Assembly (NCBI GenBank): GCA_963789495.1
Contig: CAWBLP010000010.1
Span: 682,001-746,000 of the forward strand
Direction: 5' to 3'
Origin: CAWBLP01 sp963789495
GTDB lineage: Bacteria > Pseudomonadota > Alphaproteobacteria > Acetobacterales > Acetobacteraceae
Length of the DNA stretch: 64,000 nt
How positions within the stretch are numbered: position 1 is the first letter of the stretch; every line of letters starts with the position of its first letter. A program made the translations under genes and the position numbers. Shown piece after piece: positions 16,587-24,714 of the stretch. Under the pieces are notes generated by a model, which was not told the origin of the DNA, searched no databases, and was given only the letters and a program-made list of their open reading frames with translations.

Positions 16587-17864
16587 ATGTTGTCACGTGA
16601 CGAGAACGAGCTGCTGACGCGCGTCGGGCCGCACACGCCGATGGGCCGCACCTTGCGCCGCTATTGGCTGCCCGCACTGCTGGCCTCGGAAATCCCCGAA
16701 CCCGATTGTCCGCCGGTGCGTGTCCGTCTGCTGGGCGAGGACCTGGTGGCGTTTCGCGACAGCCAGGGCCGGATCGGGCTGCTCGATGAACTCTGCCCGC
16801 ACCGCCTGGCGTCGCTGTATTTCGGCCGCAACGAAGGCTGCGGACTGCGCTGCGTCTATCACGGCTGGAAGTTCGACGTGACCGGCCAGTGCACCGAGAT
16901 GATGAACGAGCCCGAGGAGAACGATTTCAGCCACAAGGTGCGCACCACGGCGTACCCGACCTGCGAGCTTGGCGGCCTGATCTGGGCCTATCTCGGCCCC
17001 GCGGACAAGCTGCCGCCGCTGCCCAAATTTGCCTGGACCCAGGCGCCGGAGAGCCATCGCCACGTCACCAAGGTGATCCAGGAGTGCAACTGGCTGCAGG
17101 GGCTGGAAGGCGGCATCGACACCTCCCACGCGCCGATCATGCACCGGCTGCTGAGCGAGACCTCCACCCGCGGCGGGTTCAAGCCGTCCAGCCCCTTCGT
17201 GCGCGGCAAGGCGCCCAAACTGGTCGTCGATCTTACCGACTACGGCTACCAATACGCCGGCATCCGCCCGCTCGGCGACACCGAGCAGCACATCCGCACC
17301 TACCAGTTCATCATGCCGTTCCACCAGATCCGCCCATCGAAGTCCGAGAGCGGGCTGCAACTGGATGCCGGGCATTGCTGGGTGCCGATCGATGACGAAA
17401 CGACCGCGGTGTACAACTGGGGCTATTGCCCGGACGGCGCGCTGAGCGAGGAAGACCGGCTGGAACGCGGCCTGGGCAACGGGCCGCTGCATGTCGATCC
17501 GGTGACCTTCCGCTCGAAGGCGAACCGCGCCAACAACTACCTGCTGGACCGCGCCGTGCAGCGCGACGAAAGCTTCACCGGCATTGACGGCATCAACGCG
17601 CAGGATCGCGCCATCCAGGAAAGCATGGGGCGCATCGTGGACCGCTCGAAGGAGCATCTTGGCCCAGCCGACAAGGCGATCATCCAGTCGCGGAAGCTGC
17701 TGCGCCAGGCAATAAGGACGGTGGAATCCGGTGGCGTGCCGGCCGGGGCCGATACCAGCTACTACACGCTGCGCGCCCATGAGGCGGTGCTGAAGCGGGA
17801 CGCCGATTGGCGGCGCGAGATGACTCCCGAAATGCCGCGCGCGGCGATCCTGCAGACGGTGTGA
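16587..17864 (+). CDS. Rieske [2Fe-2S] aromatic-ring-hydroxylating oxygenase, large subunit
   Basis: A 425-residue terminal oxygenase subunit. The Rieske cluster ligands are C70-P-H72 and C89-V-Y-H92. The mononuclear iron site is in GGIDTSHAPIMHRL near residue 180 (His-x4-His). The C-terminal half matches the phthalate-dioxygenase-like branch, which works with a separate reductase. ATG 16587 follows GGGAGGATGCGG. No reductase gene is adjacent, so the electron donor must be encoded elsewhere. The substrate is unknown; an aromatic acid or vanillate-like compound is typical for this branch. Confidence 0.88.
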   Translation: MLSRDENELLTRVGPHTPMGRTLRRYWLPALLASEIPEPDCPPVRVRLLGEDLVAFRDSQGRIGLLDELCPHRLASLYFGRNEGCGLRCVYHGWKFDVTGQCTEMMNEPEENDFSHKVRTTAYPTCELGGLIWAYLGPADKLPPLPKFAWTQAPESHRHVTKVIQECNWLQGLEGGIDTSHAPIMHRLLSETSTRGGFKPSSPFVRGKAPKLVVDLTDYGYQYAGIRPLGDTEQHIRTYQFIMPFHQIRPSKSESGLQLDAGHCWVPIDDETTAVYNWGYCPDGALSEEDRLERGLGNGPLHVDPVTFRSKANRANNYLLDRAVQRDESFTGIDGINAQDRAIQESMGRIVDRSKEHLGPADKAIIQSRKLLRQAIRTVESGGVPAGADTSYYTLRAHEAVLKRDADWRREMTPEMPRAAILQTV

Positions 17865-17878
17865 GGGAGTTGGACGCG

Positions 17879-17953
17879 TGGTGGGTGCGACAGGGATTGA
17901 ACCTGTGACCCCCGCCGTGTGAAGACGGTGCTCTACCGCTGAGCTACGCACCC
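17879..17953 (-). tRNA. tRNA-Val (anticodon CAC)
   Basis: The reverse strand folds into a standard cloverleaf: acceptor GGGTGCG pairs with CGCACCC, the D arm is GCTCAGCGGTAGAGC, and the T arm is CAGGTTCAATCCCTG. The seven-base anticodon loop TTCACAC gives CAC, for valine GUG codons. Discriminator A and an encoded 3' CCA are present (CCA at 17881-17879). It lies 14 bases after the Rieske gene, on the other strand. Confidence 0.95.
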
Positions 17954-18089
17954 GGTCCGAACGGGCCGCTTTGATAGGCGGACCCGGGGGCGCGGGTCAA
18001 GCTGGGGCTCCGGTGCTCGAGGGGCGTTCGACTGCCCCTCGGCTGGCTCCGTTCTGACCCGCGCCGGACCGCTGCAAGCGCAGGTATGG

Positions 18090-18542
18090 TCAGGATTTGC
18101 TCCCCGTCGTCGCCGCACAGGTGGCGTCCGCCGGCATCGGCTTTTCGCAGTTGATCATCCACGGCGTGCCGAACCGGTCCACCAGCATGCCGAAGCGCCG
18201 GGCCCAGAATGTCTCGCCGATCGGCATGGTCACGTTGGCGCCTTCCGACAGGGCTTGAAACACCCGTTCGGCTTCGGCCGGATCGTCCATCGTGAGCGTT
18301 ACGGAGAAGCCCTGCGGCGCCTTGAAATGGCCTGGCGGGGCGTCGCTACCCATCAGGACGACATCGCCGACCACCAGCCTGGCGTGGATGATCTTGCCCT
18401 GCCAGTCGGCCGGCACGGTACCGGCCGCGGGGGTCTCGCCGTGCGTCAGCATCGCGGTGATGCGGCCGCCGATTGCGGACTCATAGAAGCGGAACGCGGC
18501 CTCGCACCGGCCATCGAAGAACAGGTACGGGTTGAGCTGCAT
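18090..18542 (-). CDS. VOC-superfamily protein (PhnB / 3-demethylubiquinone methyltransferase-like)
   Basis: A 150-residue glyoxalase-fold protein. It starts MQLNPYLFFDGRCEAAFRFY and contains GGRITAMLTHGETP, VVLMGSDAPPGHF and FGMLVDRFGTPWMIN, matching the PhnB-like subgroup. These small proteins are common partners of ECF42-type sigma factors and DGPF proteins, as here. The exact reaction is unknown; it is not a methyltransferase despite the family's traditional name. It lies 233 bases downstream of the sigma-factor gene and has its own candidate ECF-type promoter. Confidence 0.82.
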   Translation of the reverse strand: MQLNPYLFFDGRCEAAFRFYESAIGGRITAMLTHGETPAAGTVPADWQGKIIHARLVVGDVVLMGSDAPPGHFKAPQGFSVTLTMDDPAEAERVFQALSEGANVTMPIGETFWARRFGMLVDRFGTPWMINCEKPMPADATCAATTGSKS

Positions 18543-18700
18543 CAGGGTCTCCTTCGTCTGCGACAGGTTGAGCGGAGCATCCCGCGTGATCCGGTGCGGG
18601 TGCGGGGCCGATCTAGCGGGATGGCTCCGCCGGTTGCGGTTCCGAAGTCCAGCGCATTGGGGGTGGAGGGCATCCAATCCCGGTCGGGCTTCAATCCAAG

Positions 18701-18727
18701 AACGATCCGGGCCGGGGCGATCCGACA
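18701..18727 (-). promoter_or_regulatory. Candidate ECF42-type promoter upstream of the VOC gene
   Basis: On the minus strand TGTCGG (18727-18722) is followed by 17 bases and CGTT (18704-18701). The same hexamer with the same 17-base spacing and CGTC precedes the DGPF-sigma operon at 20493-20467. The leader to the VOC start would be about 150 bases. Confidence 0.35.
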
Positions 18728-18775
18728 GGGGAGGGGCGGTTTTTTTCACCTCCCGCCCGGACCGCGCGGCAGCCT

Positions 18776-20071
18776 TCAGCCGGGCCTCCGAGGTTCCGGC
18801 GCCATCTCCTTGCCTTGCGGGAGGCCGTGCGCCGCCGGCATGAGGCGATCCAGATGCTGGCGGATATGCGCGGCCTCGGCCGGGGTGTGCGCCAGAGCGA
18901 TGGCACGATCGAACGCGGCCCGCGCCTCGCGGCAGCGGCCAAGCTGCATCAGCAGCGCGCCCTGCAGGCCGAAGAAGTGGAAATAGCCGGTGAGTTGCGC
19001 CGCCAGCGGCTCGATCATCGCCAGCGCTGCTTCGGGCCCGTGCAGCTTGGCGGCCGCGACGGCGCGGTTCAGTGTCACCACCGGCGAAGGCTGCAGCCGT
19101 TCCAGGACCGCGTAGTGCTGGTCGACCTCCTGCCAATCGGTGTCCTCGGCGCGCGCGGCATGGGCATGCACGCCGGCGATCGCCGCTTGCACCTGGTAGG
19201 CGCCCGGCCGGCGATGGCGCAGCGCCTTCTGCACCAGCGCGTGGCCTTCCTCGATCATCGCCCGGTTCCACCGGCCGCGGTCCTGATCCTCCAGCAGCAC
19301 GATCGCGCCATCCGCATCCAGCCGGGCCGGGGCCCGCGCGTGTTGCAGCAGCAGCAATGCGAGCAGGCCCATGATCTCCGGTTCCGCCGGGAACAGGCGC
19401 AGCAGCAGGCGGGCGAGGCGGATCGCCTCCTGGCAAAGCCCGACCCGGATATGCGCGCTGCCGCCGCTGGCGGAATAGCCCTCGTTGAACAGCAGATAGA
19501 CCATCGCCGCGACCGCACCGACACGCTCCGCGCGTTCCACCGCGTTCGGCGCCTCATACGGCGTCTGCGCCTCCGCGATGCGCCGCTTGGCCCGGGTGAT
19601 GCGCTGTTCCATGGCGCTGTCGCCCACCAGGAAGGCGCTGGCGATCTGGCCGACCGACAGGCCGGAGACGATGCGCAGTGCGAGCGCGATCTGCTGCGTC
19701 GCCGGCAGGTCAGGGTGGCAGCAAATGAACAGCAGGCGCAGCACGTCGTCGCGGTAATCCGCACCATCCAGGCGTTCGGCGACGGCCGCCTCGGCGTCGT
19801 CCAGGTCGGAGATAACCTCCTCCGGCGGCAGCGTCTCGGTGCGGCGGTCGCGGCGGACGCTGTCGAGCGCGACATTGCGCCCGACCATGATGAGCCAGGC
19901 GGCCGGGTCGCGCGGCGGGCCGTTGACCGGCCAATGCTTCAGCGCGCGCAGGCAGGCTTCCTGGAAGGCTTCCTCGGCGCGATCCAGGTCGCGGAACCGG
20001 CGCAGCAGGGCGCCCAGGGCCTGCGGTCGGGCGGAGCGCAGCGCGCCGTCGATCCAGCCGAGGTCGGTCAC
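18776..20071 (-). CDS. ECF42-group RNA polymerase sigma factor with C-terminal TPR-like extension
   Basis: A 431-residue extracytoplasmic-function sigma factor. The N-terminal sigma-2 region (ALLRRFRDLDRAEEAFQEAC, then AAWLIMVGRNVALDSVRRDR) and a sigma-4 region (LRIVSGLSVGQIASAFLVGD, then MEQRITRAKRRI) are followed by about 240 residues of helical repeats including VYLLFNEGY. That long extension and the adjacent DGPF gene define the ECF42 group, whose activity is thought to be set by the extension. The start is a GTG whose GTGA overlaps the stop of the DGPF gene, indicating translational coupling. The start is within the overlap, so no other start is needed. Confidence 0.9.
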   Translation of the reverse strand: MTDLGWIDGALRSARPQALGALLRRFRDLDRAEEAFQEACLRALKHWPVNGPPRDPAAWLIMVGRNVALDSVRRDRRTETLPPEEVISDLDDAEAAVAERLDGADYRDDVLRLLFICCHPDLPATQQIALALRIVSGLSVGQIASAFLVGDSAMEQRITRAKRRIAEAQTPYEAPNAVERAERVGAVAAMVYLLFNEGYSASGGSAHIRVGLCQEAIRLARLLLRLFPAEPEIMGLLALLLLQHARAPARLDADGAIVLLEDQDRGRWNRAMIEEGHALVQKALRHRRPGAYQVQAAIAGVHAHAARAEDTDWQEVDQHYAVLERLQPSPVVTLNRAVAAAKLHGPEAALAMIEPLAAQLTGYFHFFGLQGALLMQLGRCREARAAFDRAIALAHTPAEAAHIRQHLDRLMPAAHGLPQGKEMAPEPRRPG

Positions 20072-20436
20072 GGCATGCTGCCCTCGGGCAGGAACAGGCG
20101 CAGCGGCCGGACCTCCAGCGCGCAGCTTTCGCCCTGGCTGATCTCGCCGGCGATGCCGATGGCTTCCTCGAGCGTCTCGACATCGACCACGTAGAAGCCG
20201 AGGAGTTGTTCCTTGGTTTCCGCGAAGGGACCGTCGATCACCAGCGGCTGGTCCTTGCCTTGGCGGACGGTGACGGCGGCACTGGTGGGCATCAGGCGGG
20301 CGGCCGGACCCAGCTTGCCGGCGCAGGCGAGCGGGTCGGTGACGCGGGCGCGCTTGGTGAGGACGGCGGCGTCCTCCTCCGGCGTCCAGGATTCCACCAC
20401 GGCTTCGTCATGGTAGCAGAGGATGGCGTAGAGCAT
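20068..20436 (-). CDS. DGPF/YCII-domain protein, ECF42 partner
   Basis: A 122-residue YCII-fold protein carrying the name-giving motif IDGPFAETKEQLLGF near residue 70. DGPF proteins are genetic partners of ECF42 sigma factors, and this one is coupled to the sigma gene through a GTGA overlap. It begins MLYAILCYHDEAVVE. Its biochemical role is unknown; a small catalytic or ligand-sensing role is inference. A TGTCGG-N17-CGTC element 30 bases upstream suggests autoregulation by the sigma factor. Confidence 0.88.
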   Translation of the reverse strand: MLYAILCYHDEAVVESWTPEEDAAVLTKRARVTDPLACAGKLGPAARLMPTSAAVTVRQGKDQPLVIDGPFAETKEQLLGFYVVDVETLEEAIGIAGEISQGESCALEVRPLRLFLPEGSMP

Positions 20437-20466
20437 TGTTTGTCCCTTGCGGTCCGCTGATCTCAG

Positions 20467-20493
20467 GACGCACGAGCATGCCCGGTCCCGACA
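20467..20493 (-). promoter_or_regulatory. Candidate ECF42 promoter for the DGPF-sigma operon
   Basis: On the minus strand TGTCGG (20493-20488), 17 bases, then CGTC (20470-20467), ending about 30 bases before the DGPF start codon. ECF42 promoters described elsewhere have a TGTCGA-like -35 and CGA/TC-like -10, so the match is good but not exact. Confidence 0.45.
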
Positions 20494-20717
20494 GCGGGCG
20501 GAAGAAATCCGGGCTGGCTCTCACCACGGAGCAAGCGCGAGAGCCGTGGAGGAATTTTCAGGTGACGCAGCGCTGCGGCCACCGTCCAGGCGGCTGGCGC
20601 GAAAGTCCGGCAGCAGGCTGATCGGAAGCATGGTGATCGCTTTTGGCGGCACGGGTGGCTGGCAGCCAGGATGAAAACGGCCCAGCTCTGGCGTGAAGCG
20701 CAGCGCAGCAAGATTTC

Positions 20718-20836
20718 TCACCACGGAGGAAGAACGAGGACCACCGAGCACCACGGAGTTGGGGATTGCACCACGGCCATCGTGTTGGTCACCGGCTCCG
20801 TGGTGCTCGGTGGTCCTCGTTCTTCCTCCGTGGTGA
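20718..20836. repeat. Perfect 40-bp inverted repeat with 39-bp spacer
   Basis: The left arm, 20718-20757, begins TCACCACGGAGGAAGAACGA. The right arm, 20797-20836, is its exact reverse complement and ends with CCTCCGTGGTGA. Beyond the arms an imperfect symmetry continues (AGCGCAGCAAG on the left against CTTTGCTTCGCT on the right), so the whole fold is about 160 bases. There is no T-run, so it is not an ordinary intrinsic terminator. Confidence 0.9.
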
Positions 20837-20953
20837 AAGCTTTGCTTCGCTGCGGTCCGCACCGGACCAAGCCGGTGTCCCCGAGCTGCCGCCGAATGCG
20901 AGTGCCCTGTGATCGGAAGGGACACCGATTACAATGATGCCGCCCCGGTCCGC

Positions 20954-20996
20954 CGCTGCACCGGCCCGTCGTTGCACCGGCCCGTCGCTGCACCGG
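20954..20996. repeat. Short tandem repeat, 16-bp unit, about 2.7 copies
   Basis: The unit CGCTGCACCGGCCCGT repeats with one difference in the second copy (CGTTGCACCGGCCCGT) and a truncated third copy. It lies between the inverted repeat and the end of the nrdA gene. Confidence 0.8.
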
Positions 20997-21175
20997 GATG
21001 GCGAGATCCGTTATCCAATCAGCCAGCGGCTCAATGACGGGCATCGTCCCGTATTTGCGGCTTTCGCGCTGGTTCCGCGGGAGATGGTTGAGCAAACCGC
21101 GCTGCATCGCTCGAACGATGCATTGGCGCGGTTCACATCAGCTTCTCGCAGCCCTTCCACCAAGCGCGGTACCCG

Positions 21176-23044
21176 TTACTGGCAGGCGAGGCATTCCTCG
21201 TAATCCGTGCCGGTCCCGGTCCCGGCCGCCACCAGCGGCAACGGCATCTGCCCGTCATTCGCGACCGGCACCGCCACCAGGGTGAACGCCGCCGGCGCCA
21301 CAGCCTTCTCGCTCACCGAATCCGCGCGCTGGATCGACAGGCTGCGGCAGTAGTACAGCGACTTCACGCCCCGCTTCCACGCCATGAAATGGATCTGGTG
21401 CAGATCGCGCTTGTGCACGTTGGCGGGGAGAAAAACGTTCACCGACTGGCTCTGGCAGATGAACGGCGCGCGATCCGCCGCGTGTTCCACCACCCAGCGC
21501 TGATCCAGCTCGAACGCGGTCTTGTACACCGCCTTCTCCTGCTCGGTCAGGAAGTCCAGCTGCTGCACGCTGCCGGCGCGCAGCGTGATCGAGGACCACA
21601 CGTCCTCATTGTCCATGCCGCGTTCCGCCAGCAGCTTCTGCAGATGCCGGTTGCGGACCGTGAAGCTGCCGGACAGCGTCTTCTGCAGGAACACGTTGGC
21701 CGCGATCGGCTCGATCCCCGGTGACGAGTTCCCCGCGATGATGGAGATCGACGCGGTCGGCGCGATCGACATCTTATGACTGAACCGCTCCATCACGCCG
21801 TATTCCGCGGCATCCGGGCAGGCACCGCGCTCCTGCGCCAGCACCTGCGACGCGGTGTCGGCCTGGGCGCGAATGTGCTTGAAGATCCGCTTGTTCCACA
21901 CCTTCGCGATGACGCTCTCCCACGGCACGTTCAGTGCCTGCAGGAAGGAGTGGAAGCCCATGACGCCGAGCCCAACCGATCGCTCGCGCATGGCGGAGTA
22001 TTTCGCCTTCTCCATGCCTTCCGGGGCGCGGTCGATGAAGTCCTGCAGCACGTTGTCGAGGAAGCGCATCACGTCCTCGATGAAGCTTGGGTGGCCTTGC
22101 CACTCGAACCAGTTCTCCAGGTTCAGCGACGCCAGGCAGCACACGGCGGTGCGCTGCATGCCGTGCTGGTCCCGCCCGGTCGGCAGGGTGATCTCGCTGC
22201 ACAGGTTGGAGGTCTTCACTTCCAGCCCGGCCAGCTTGTGGTGCTCGGGGCGGGCATTGTTCACGTGGTCGGAGAAGATCAGATACGGCTCGCCGGTCTC
22301 GATCCGCGCGGTCAGGATGCGCACCCAGAGCGCGCGCGCGGAGATCGACCGCACCACCGCGCCATCCTTGGGGGAGGTGAGCGGCCAGGGCTCATCCGCC
22401 TCCACCGCACGCATGAACGCGTCAGGGATCAGGATGCCGTGGTGCAGGTTCAGCGCCTTGCGGTTGGGGTCACCGCCGGTGGGGCGGCGGATCTCGACGA
22501 ATTCCTCGATCTCCGGGTGCCAGACCGGCAGATACACGGCGGCCGATCCGCGGCGCAGCGAACCCTGGCTGATCGCGAGCGTCAGGGAATCCATCACCCG
22601 GATGAACGGGATCACGCCCGAGGTCTTGCCGACCGCGCCGACCCGCTCGCCGATCGAGCGCAGATTGCCCCAGTAGGAGCCGATGCCGCCGCCCTTGGAG
22701 GCCAGCCAGACATTCTCGTTCCACAGCCCGACAATGCCGTCCAGGCTGTCCGACGCCTCGTTCAGGAAGCAGGAGATCGGCAGGCCGCGCTGGGTGCCGC
22801 CATTGGACAGCACCGGTGTGGCCGGCATGAGCCACAGCTTGCTGATGTAGTCGTACAGCCGCTGCGCATGGGCGGCGTCGTCGCCGTAATAGGACGCAAC
22901 GCGGGCGAACAGGTCCTGGAAGTCCTCACCCGGCATCAGGTAGCGGTCGGTCAGGGTGGCGCGGCCGAAATCCGTCAGCAACGCGTCGCGTGACCGGTCG
23001 ATCCGAACCTGATGGCGACCTGTCATCTGGACTGCGTCGAGCAT
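21176..23044 (-). CDS. nrdA: Class I ribonucleoside-diphosphate reductase, alpha subunit
   Basis: The large catalytic subunit (622 residues) reducing ribonucleotides to deoxyribonucleotides. Visible are MPATPVLSNGGTQRGLPISC (first active-site cysteine region), KGGGIGSYWGNLRSIG, KTSNLCSEITLPTG with the NLCSEI active-site cysteine and glutamate, SMAPT-like MSIAPTASISIIAGNSSPGI, and a C-terminal redox pair ECLACQ. There is no N-terminal ATP-cone, so it is a short form. ATG 23044 has a strong GGGGAGG; upstream in-frame ATGs lack it. No beta subunit gene is in the window. Two NrdR-like boxes lie 89-147 bases upstream. Confidence 0.9.
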   Translation of the reverse strand: MLDAVQMTGRHQVRIDRSRDALLTDFGRATLTDRYLMPGEDFQDLFARVASYYGDDAAHAQRLYDYISKLWLMPATPVLSNGGTQRGLPISCFLNEASDSLDGIVGLWNENVWLASKGGGIGSYWGNLRSIGERVGAVGKTSGVIPFIRVMDSLTLAISQGSLRRGSAAVYLPVWHPEIEEFVEIRRPTGGDPNRKALNLHHGILIPDAFMRAVEADEPWPLTSPKDGAVVRSISARALWVRILTARIETGEPYLIFSDHVNNARPEHHKLAGLEVKTSNLCSEITLPTGRDQHGMQRTAVCCLASLNLENWFEWQGHPSFIEDVMRFLDNVLQDFIDRAPEGMEKAKYSAMRERSVGLGVMGFHSFLQALNVPWESVIAKVWNKRIFKHIRAQADTASQVLAQERGACPDAAEYGVMERFSHKMSIAPTASISIIAGNSSPGIEPIAANVFLQKTLSGSFTVRNRHLQKLLAERGMDNEDVWSSITLRAGSVQQLDFLTEQEKAVYKTAFELDQRWVVEHAADRAPFICQSQSVNVFLPANVHKRDLHQIHFMAWKRGVKSLYYCRSLSIQRADSVSEKAVAPAAFTLVAVPVANDGQMPLPLVAAGTGTGTDYEECLACQ

Positions 23045-23132
23045 TGCGGCCTCCCCTTTCGTCAACGTCCTTCGTCTCCCCGGCCGGAACGAGTTCGGAG
23101 CAACCACATATGGCACAATTTGCCGTCCGCAC

Positions 23133-23190
23133 CCACTAGATACCTTTCGGTCTGGCAGGTTTGTTGCTGATATGCCACTATGTGCTCTAT
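23133..23190. promoter_or_regulatory. Pair of candidate NrdR boxes upstream of nrdA
   Basis: Two 16-mers, starting at 23133 (CCACTAGATACCTTTC) and 23175 (CCACTATGTGCTCTAT), each match the left half of the NrdR consensus acaCWATATATWGtgt. They are 42 bases apart, four helical turns. NrdR boxes usually come in helically phased pairs upstream of ribonucleotide reductase genes. The right halves are poor. Confidence 0.4.
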
Positions 23191-23305
23191 TGGTTCCGGG
23201 TGCCGCGGCGCTCTCCTTGTAACATTTCCCCGGCCCCGGGAGGGGGCGGAATCAACCGCCCGGGTCGCTTCCTCGGGCACAACCGCGCCGGCGGACCAAC
23301 AGGAT

Positions 23306-23319
23306 TGACCCAGGTCAAG
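23306..23319. promoter_or_regulatory. FNR/Dnr-type palindrome TTGAC-N4-GTCAA
   Basis: TTGACCCAGGTCAA is a perfect palindrome of the CRP/FNR-family type, located 62 bases before the amidotransferase start and 262 before nrdA. A nearly identical site, TTGACCTGGGTCAA, lies at 62211. Confidence 0.5.
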
Positions 23320-23380
23320 GTCGTGCATGCAGGGTCGTGAGACTGTGGTCGGGCGGATGCCTCAGCGGGACCTTGTGCTC

Positions 23381-24256
23381 ATGTGCGAGCTGTTCGGCCT
23401 GTCGAGCCGGTTGCCCACGACCGTCACTCTGTCGCTGCGCCTGCTCGCGCGCCGCGGCAGCGCGGAGCGGCAGCTCGGAGACGGGTGGGGCGTGGCGTTC
23501 CAGGTCGACAACGACGCCCTGGTGATCCGCCAGCCCGAACCGGCCAGCGGCAGCCACTGGATGGATTTTCTGGAAACCTGCCGCATTCGCAGCCCGCTCG
23601 TCATCTCCCATATTCGCCACGCCACGCAGGGCGAGGTCGCGTTGCGCAACACCCAGCCCTTCACGCGGGAATTGGGCGGCCGGGTGCATGTGTTCGCCCA
23701 TAACGGCAGGCTGCCGGGGATCGAGAGCCGTTTCGCCGGACCGTGCCATCGGTTCCGGCCGATCGGGTCCAGCGATTCAGAAGTCGCCTTCTGCACGCTG
23801 CTGGACCGGCTGGCGCCGCTATGGGACGCGGAACCGCCGACCCCGGCCGCGCGCGTCGCGGTGGTCAGTGCGCTGGCGGCGGAACTGCGGGCGTTGGGAC
23901 CGGCCAATTTCCTGTATTCGGATGGCGAGCTGCTGATCGCCCATGGGCATCGCCGTACCCAGGCGGACGGACGGATCGCGCCGCCCGGGCTGACCATGTT
24001 GACCCGCGCCTGCGCGGCCGATCCGGACACGTTGCCAGCCGCGGGCGTGGCATTGCATGGCGCGCAATCGGTCATCCTGTTTGCCAGTGTGCCGCTTACC
24101 GACGAACCATGGCGGCCGCTTGGCGAGGGTGAGATCGTTGTCAGCCGCCACGGCATGCCCTGGTCGCCGGTCTGCGGTCAGCCCAGCGGCAGCGCCATCA
24201 GCTCCTCGTCGTGCAGCGCGCCGTCCACATTCAACGCAAGCGGCTCGACACCATAG
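23381..24256 (+). CDS. Class II glutamine amidotransferase (YafJ-like)
   Basis: A 291-residue Ntn-type glutaminase. ATG 23381 places Cys at position 2 (MCELFGLSS), the catalytic N-terminal cysteine after Met removal, so upstream in-frame starts are rejected. Other landmarks are DGWGVAFQVDND, SHIRHATQGEVALRNTQPF, and FAHNGRLPGIESRF with the Asn-Gly oxyanion pair. Stand-alone enzymes of this group are thought to be gamma-glutamyl hydrolases or ammonia donors of unknown partner. Its last 26 codons overlap the tail of the GNAT gene on the other strand. It is divergent from nrdA. Confidence 0.85.
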   Translation: MCELFGLSSRLPTTVTLSLRLLARRGSAERQLGDGWGVAFQVDNDALVIRQPEPASGSHWMDFLETCRIRSPLVISHIRHATQGEVALRNTQPFTRELGGRVHVFAHNGRLPGIESRFAGPCHRFRPIGSSDSEVAFCTLLDRLAPLWDAEPPTPAARVAVVSALAAELRALGPANFLYSDGELLIAHGHRRTQADGRIAPPGLTMLTRACAADPDTLPAAGVALHGAQSVILFASVPLTDEPWRPLGEGEIVVSRHGMPWSPVCGQPSGSAISSSSCSAPSTFNASGSTP

Positions 24257-24714
24257 CTGCGAAATCCGTGTGCGACATACAATGCCCGCGCGGCGTGATT
24301 GCCGACCGTCACGTTGAGCTGCACGACGCGCAACCCGACCGAACGGGCCTGCGCGATCACCGCCTCGATCAGCCCGTGCGCCACACCACTGCGGCGATAG
24401 GCGGCATCGACATAGACGCCATACAACATGCCTTTGTGGCGCAGCTTGGCGCGCGCCTGCACCGACAGGCCGGCGGTTCCCACCAGGCGCTCGCCGCCTG
24501 ACAGGTCCGCCACGATGCCACCGAACAGGGCGCCCGGCGGAGCCGGGATACGCGCGGCGAACGCATCTGGCGGAAGCTGCGATTCGTCGGCGAAGTCGCT
24601 GCTGAACGCCTCCGGGTGCAGACGCAGCGCTGTCAGCCGCACCGGACGGTACAAGGCAGCGTCCGCCGCGGTGAGTTTGCGAATGGTCCAGGATTGGCGG
24701 GTAATGGCCTTCAT
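24178..24714 (-). CDS. GNAT-family N-acetyltransferase
   Basis: A 178-residue acetyltransferase of the GNAT fold. The acetyl-CoA-binding motif A is in GMLYGVYVDAAYRRSGVAHG (R-x-x-G-x-A), followed by LNVTVGNHAARALYVAHGFR, the typical motif B. ATG 24714 has AGGAT upstream and overlaps, as ATGA, the stop of an upstream decayed-looking frame. The acceptor substrate is unknown; the arrangement is that of RimI-like or small-molecule N-acetyltransferases. Confidence 0.85.
   Translation of the reverse strand: MKAITRQSWTIRKLTAADAALYRPVRLTALRLHPEAFSSDFADESQLPPDAFAARIPAPPGALFGGIVADLSGGERLVGTAGLSVQARAKLRHKGMLYGVYVDAAYRRSGVAHGLIEAVIAQARSVGLRVVQLNVTVGNHAARALYVAHGFRSYGVEPLALNVDGALHDEELMALPLG

Larger units (their letters stand above)
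20494..21175. other. About 680-bp gene-free region containing two repeats
   Basis: No coding sequence is supported here. It holds a large perfect inverted repeat (20718-20836) and a short tandem repeat (20954-20996), listed separately. A partial relative of the inverted-repeat arm (CTCACCACGGAGCAAGCG) lies at about 20520. Confidence 0.6.

Noticed and set aside
16593..17951. A 452-residue open frame antisense to the Rieske oxygenase
   Set aside because: It begins inside the tRNA-Val gene (translating its antisense) and has no family-like sequence; the forward strand has Rieske motifs.
20954..20996. Possible CRISPR array or similar repeat-spacer structure
   Set aside because: Units are contiguous without unique spacers, only three copies, and no cas genes are in the window.
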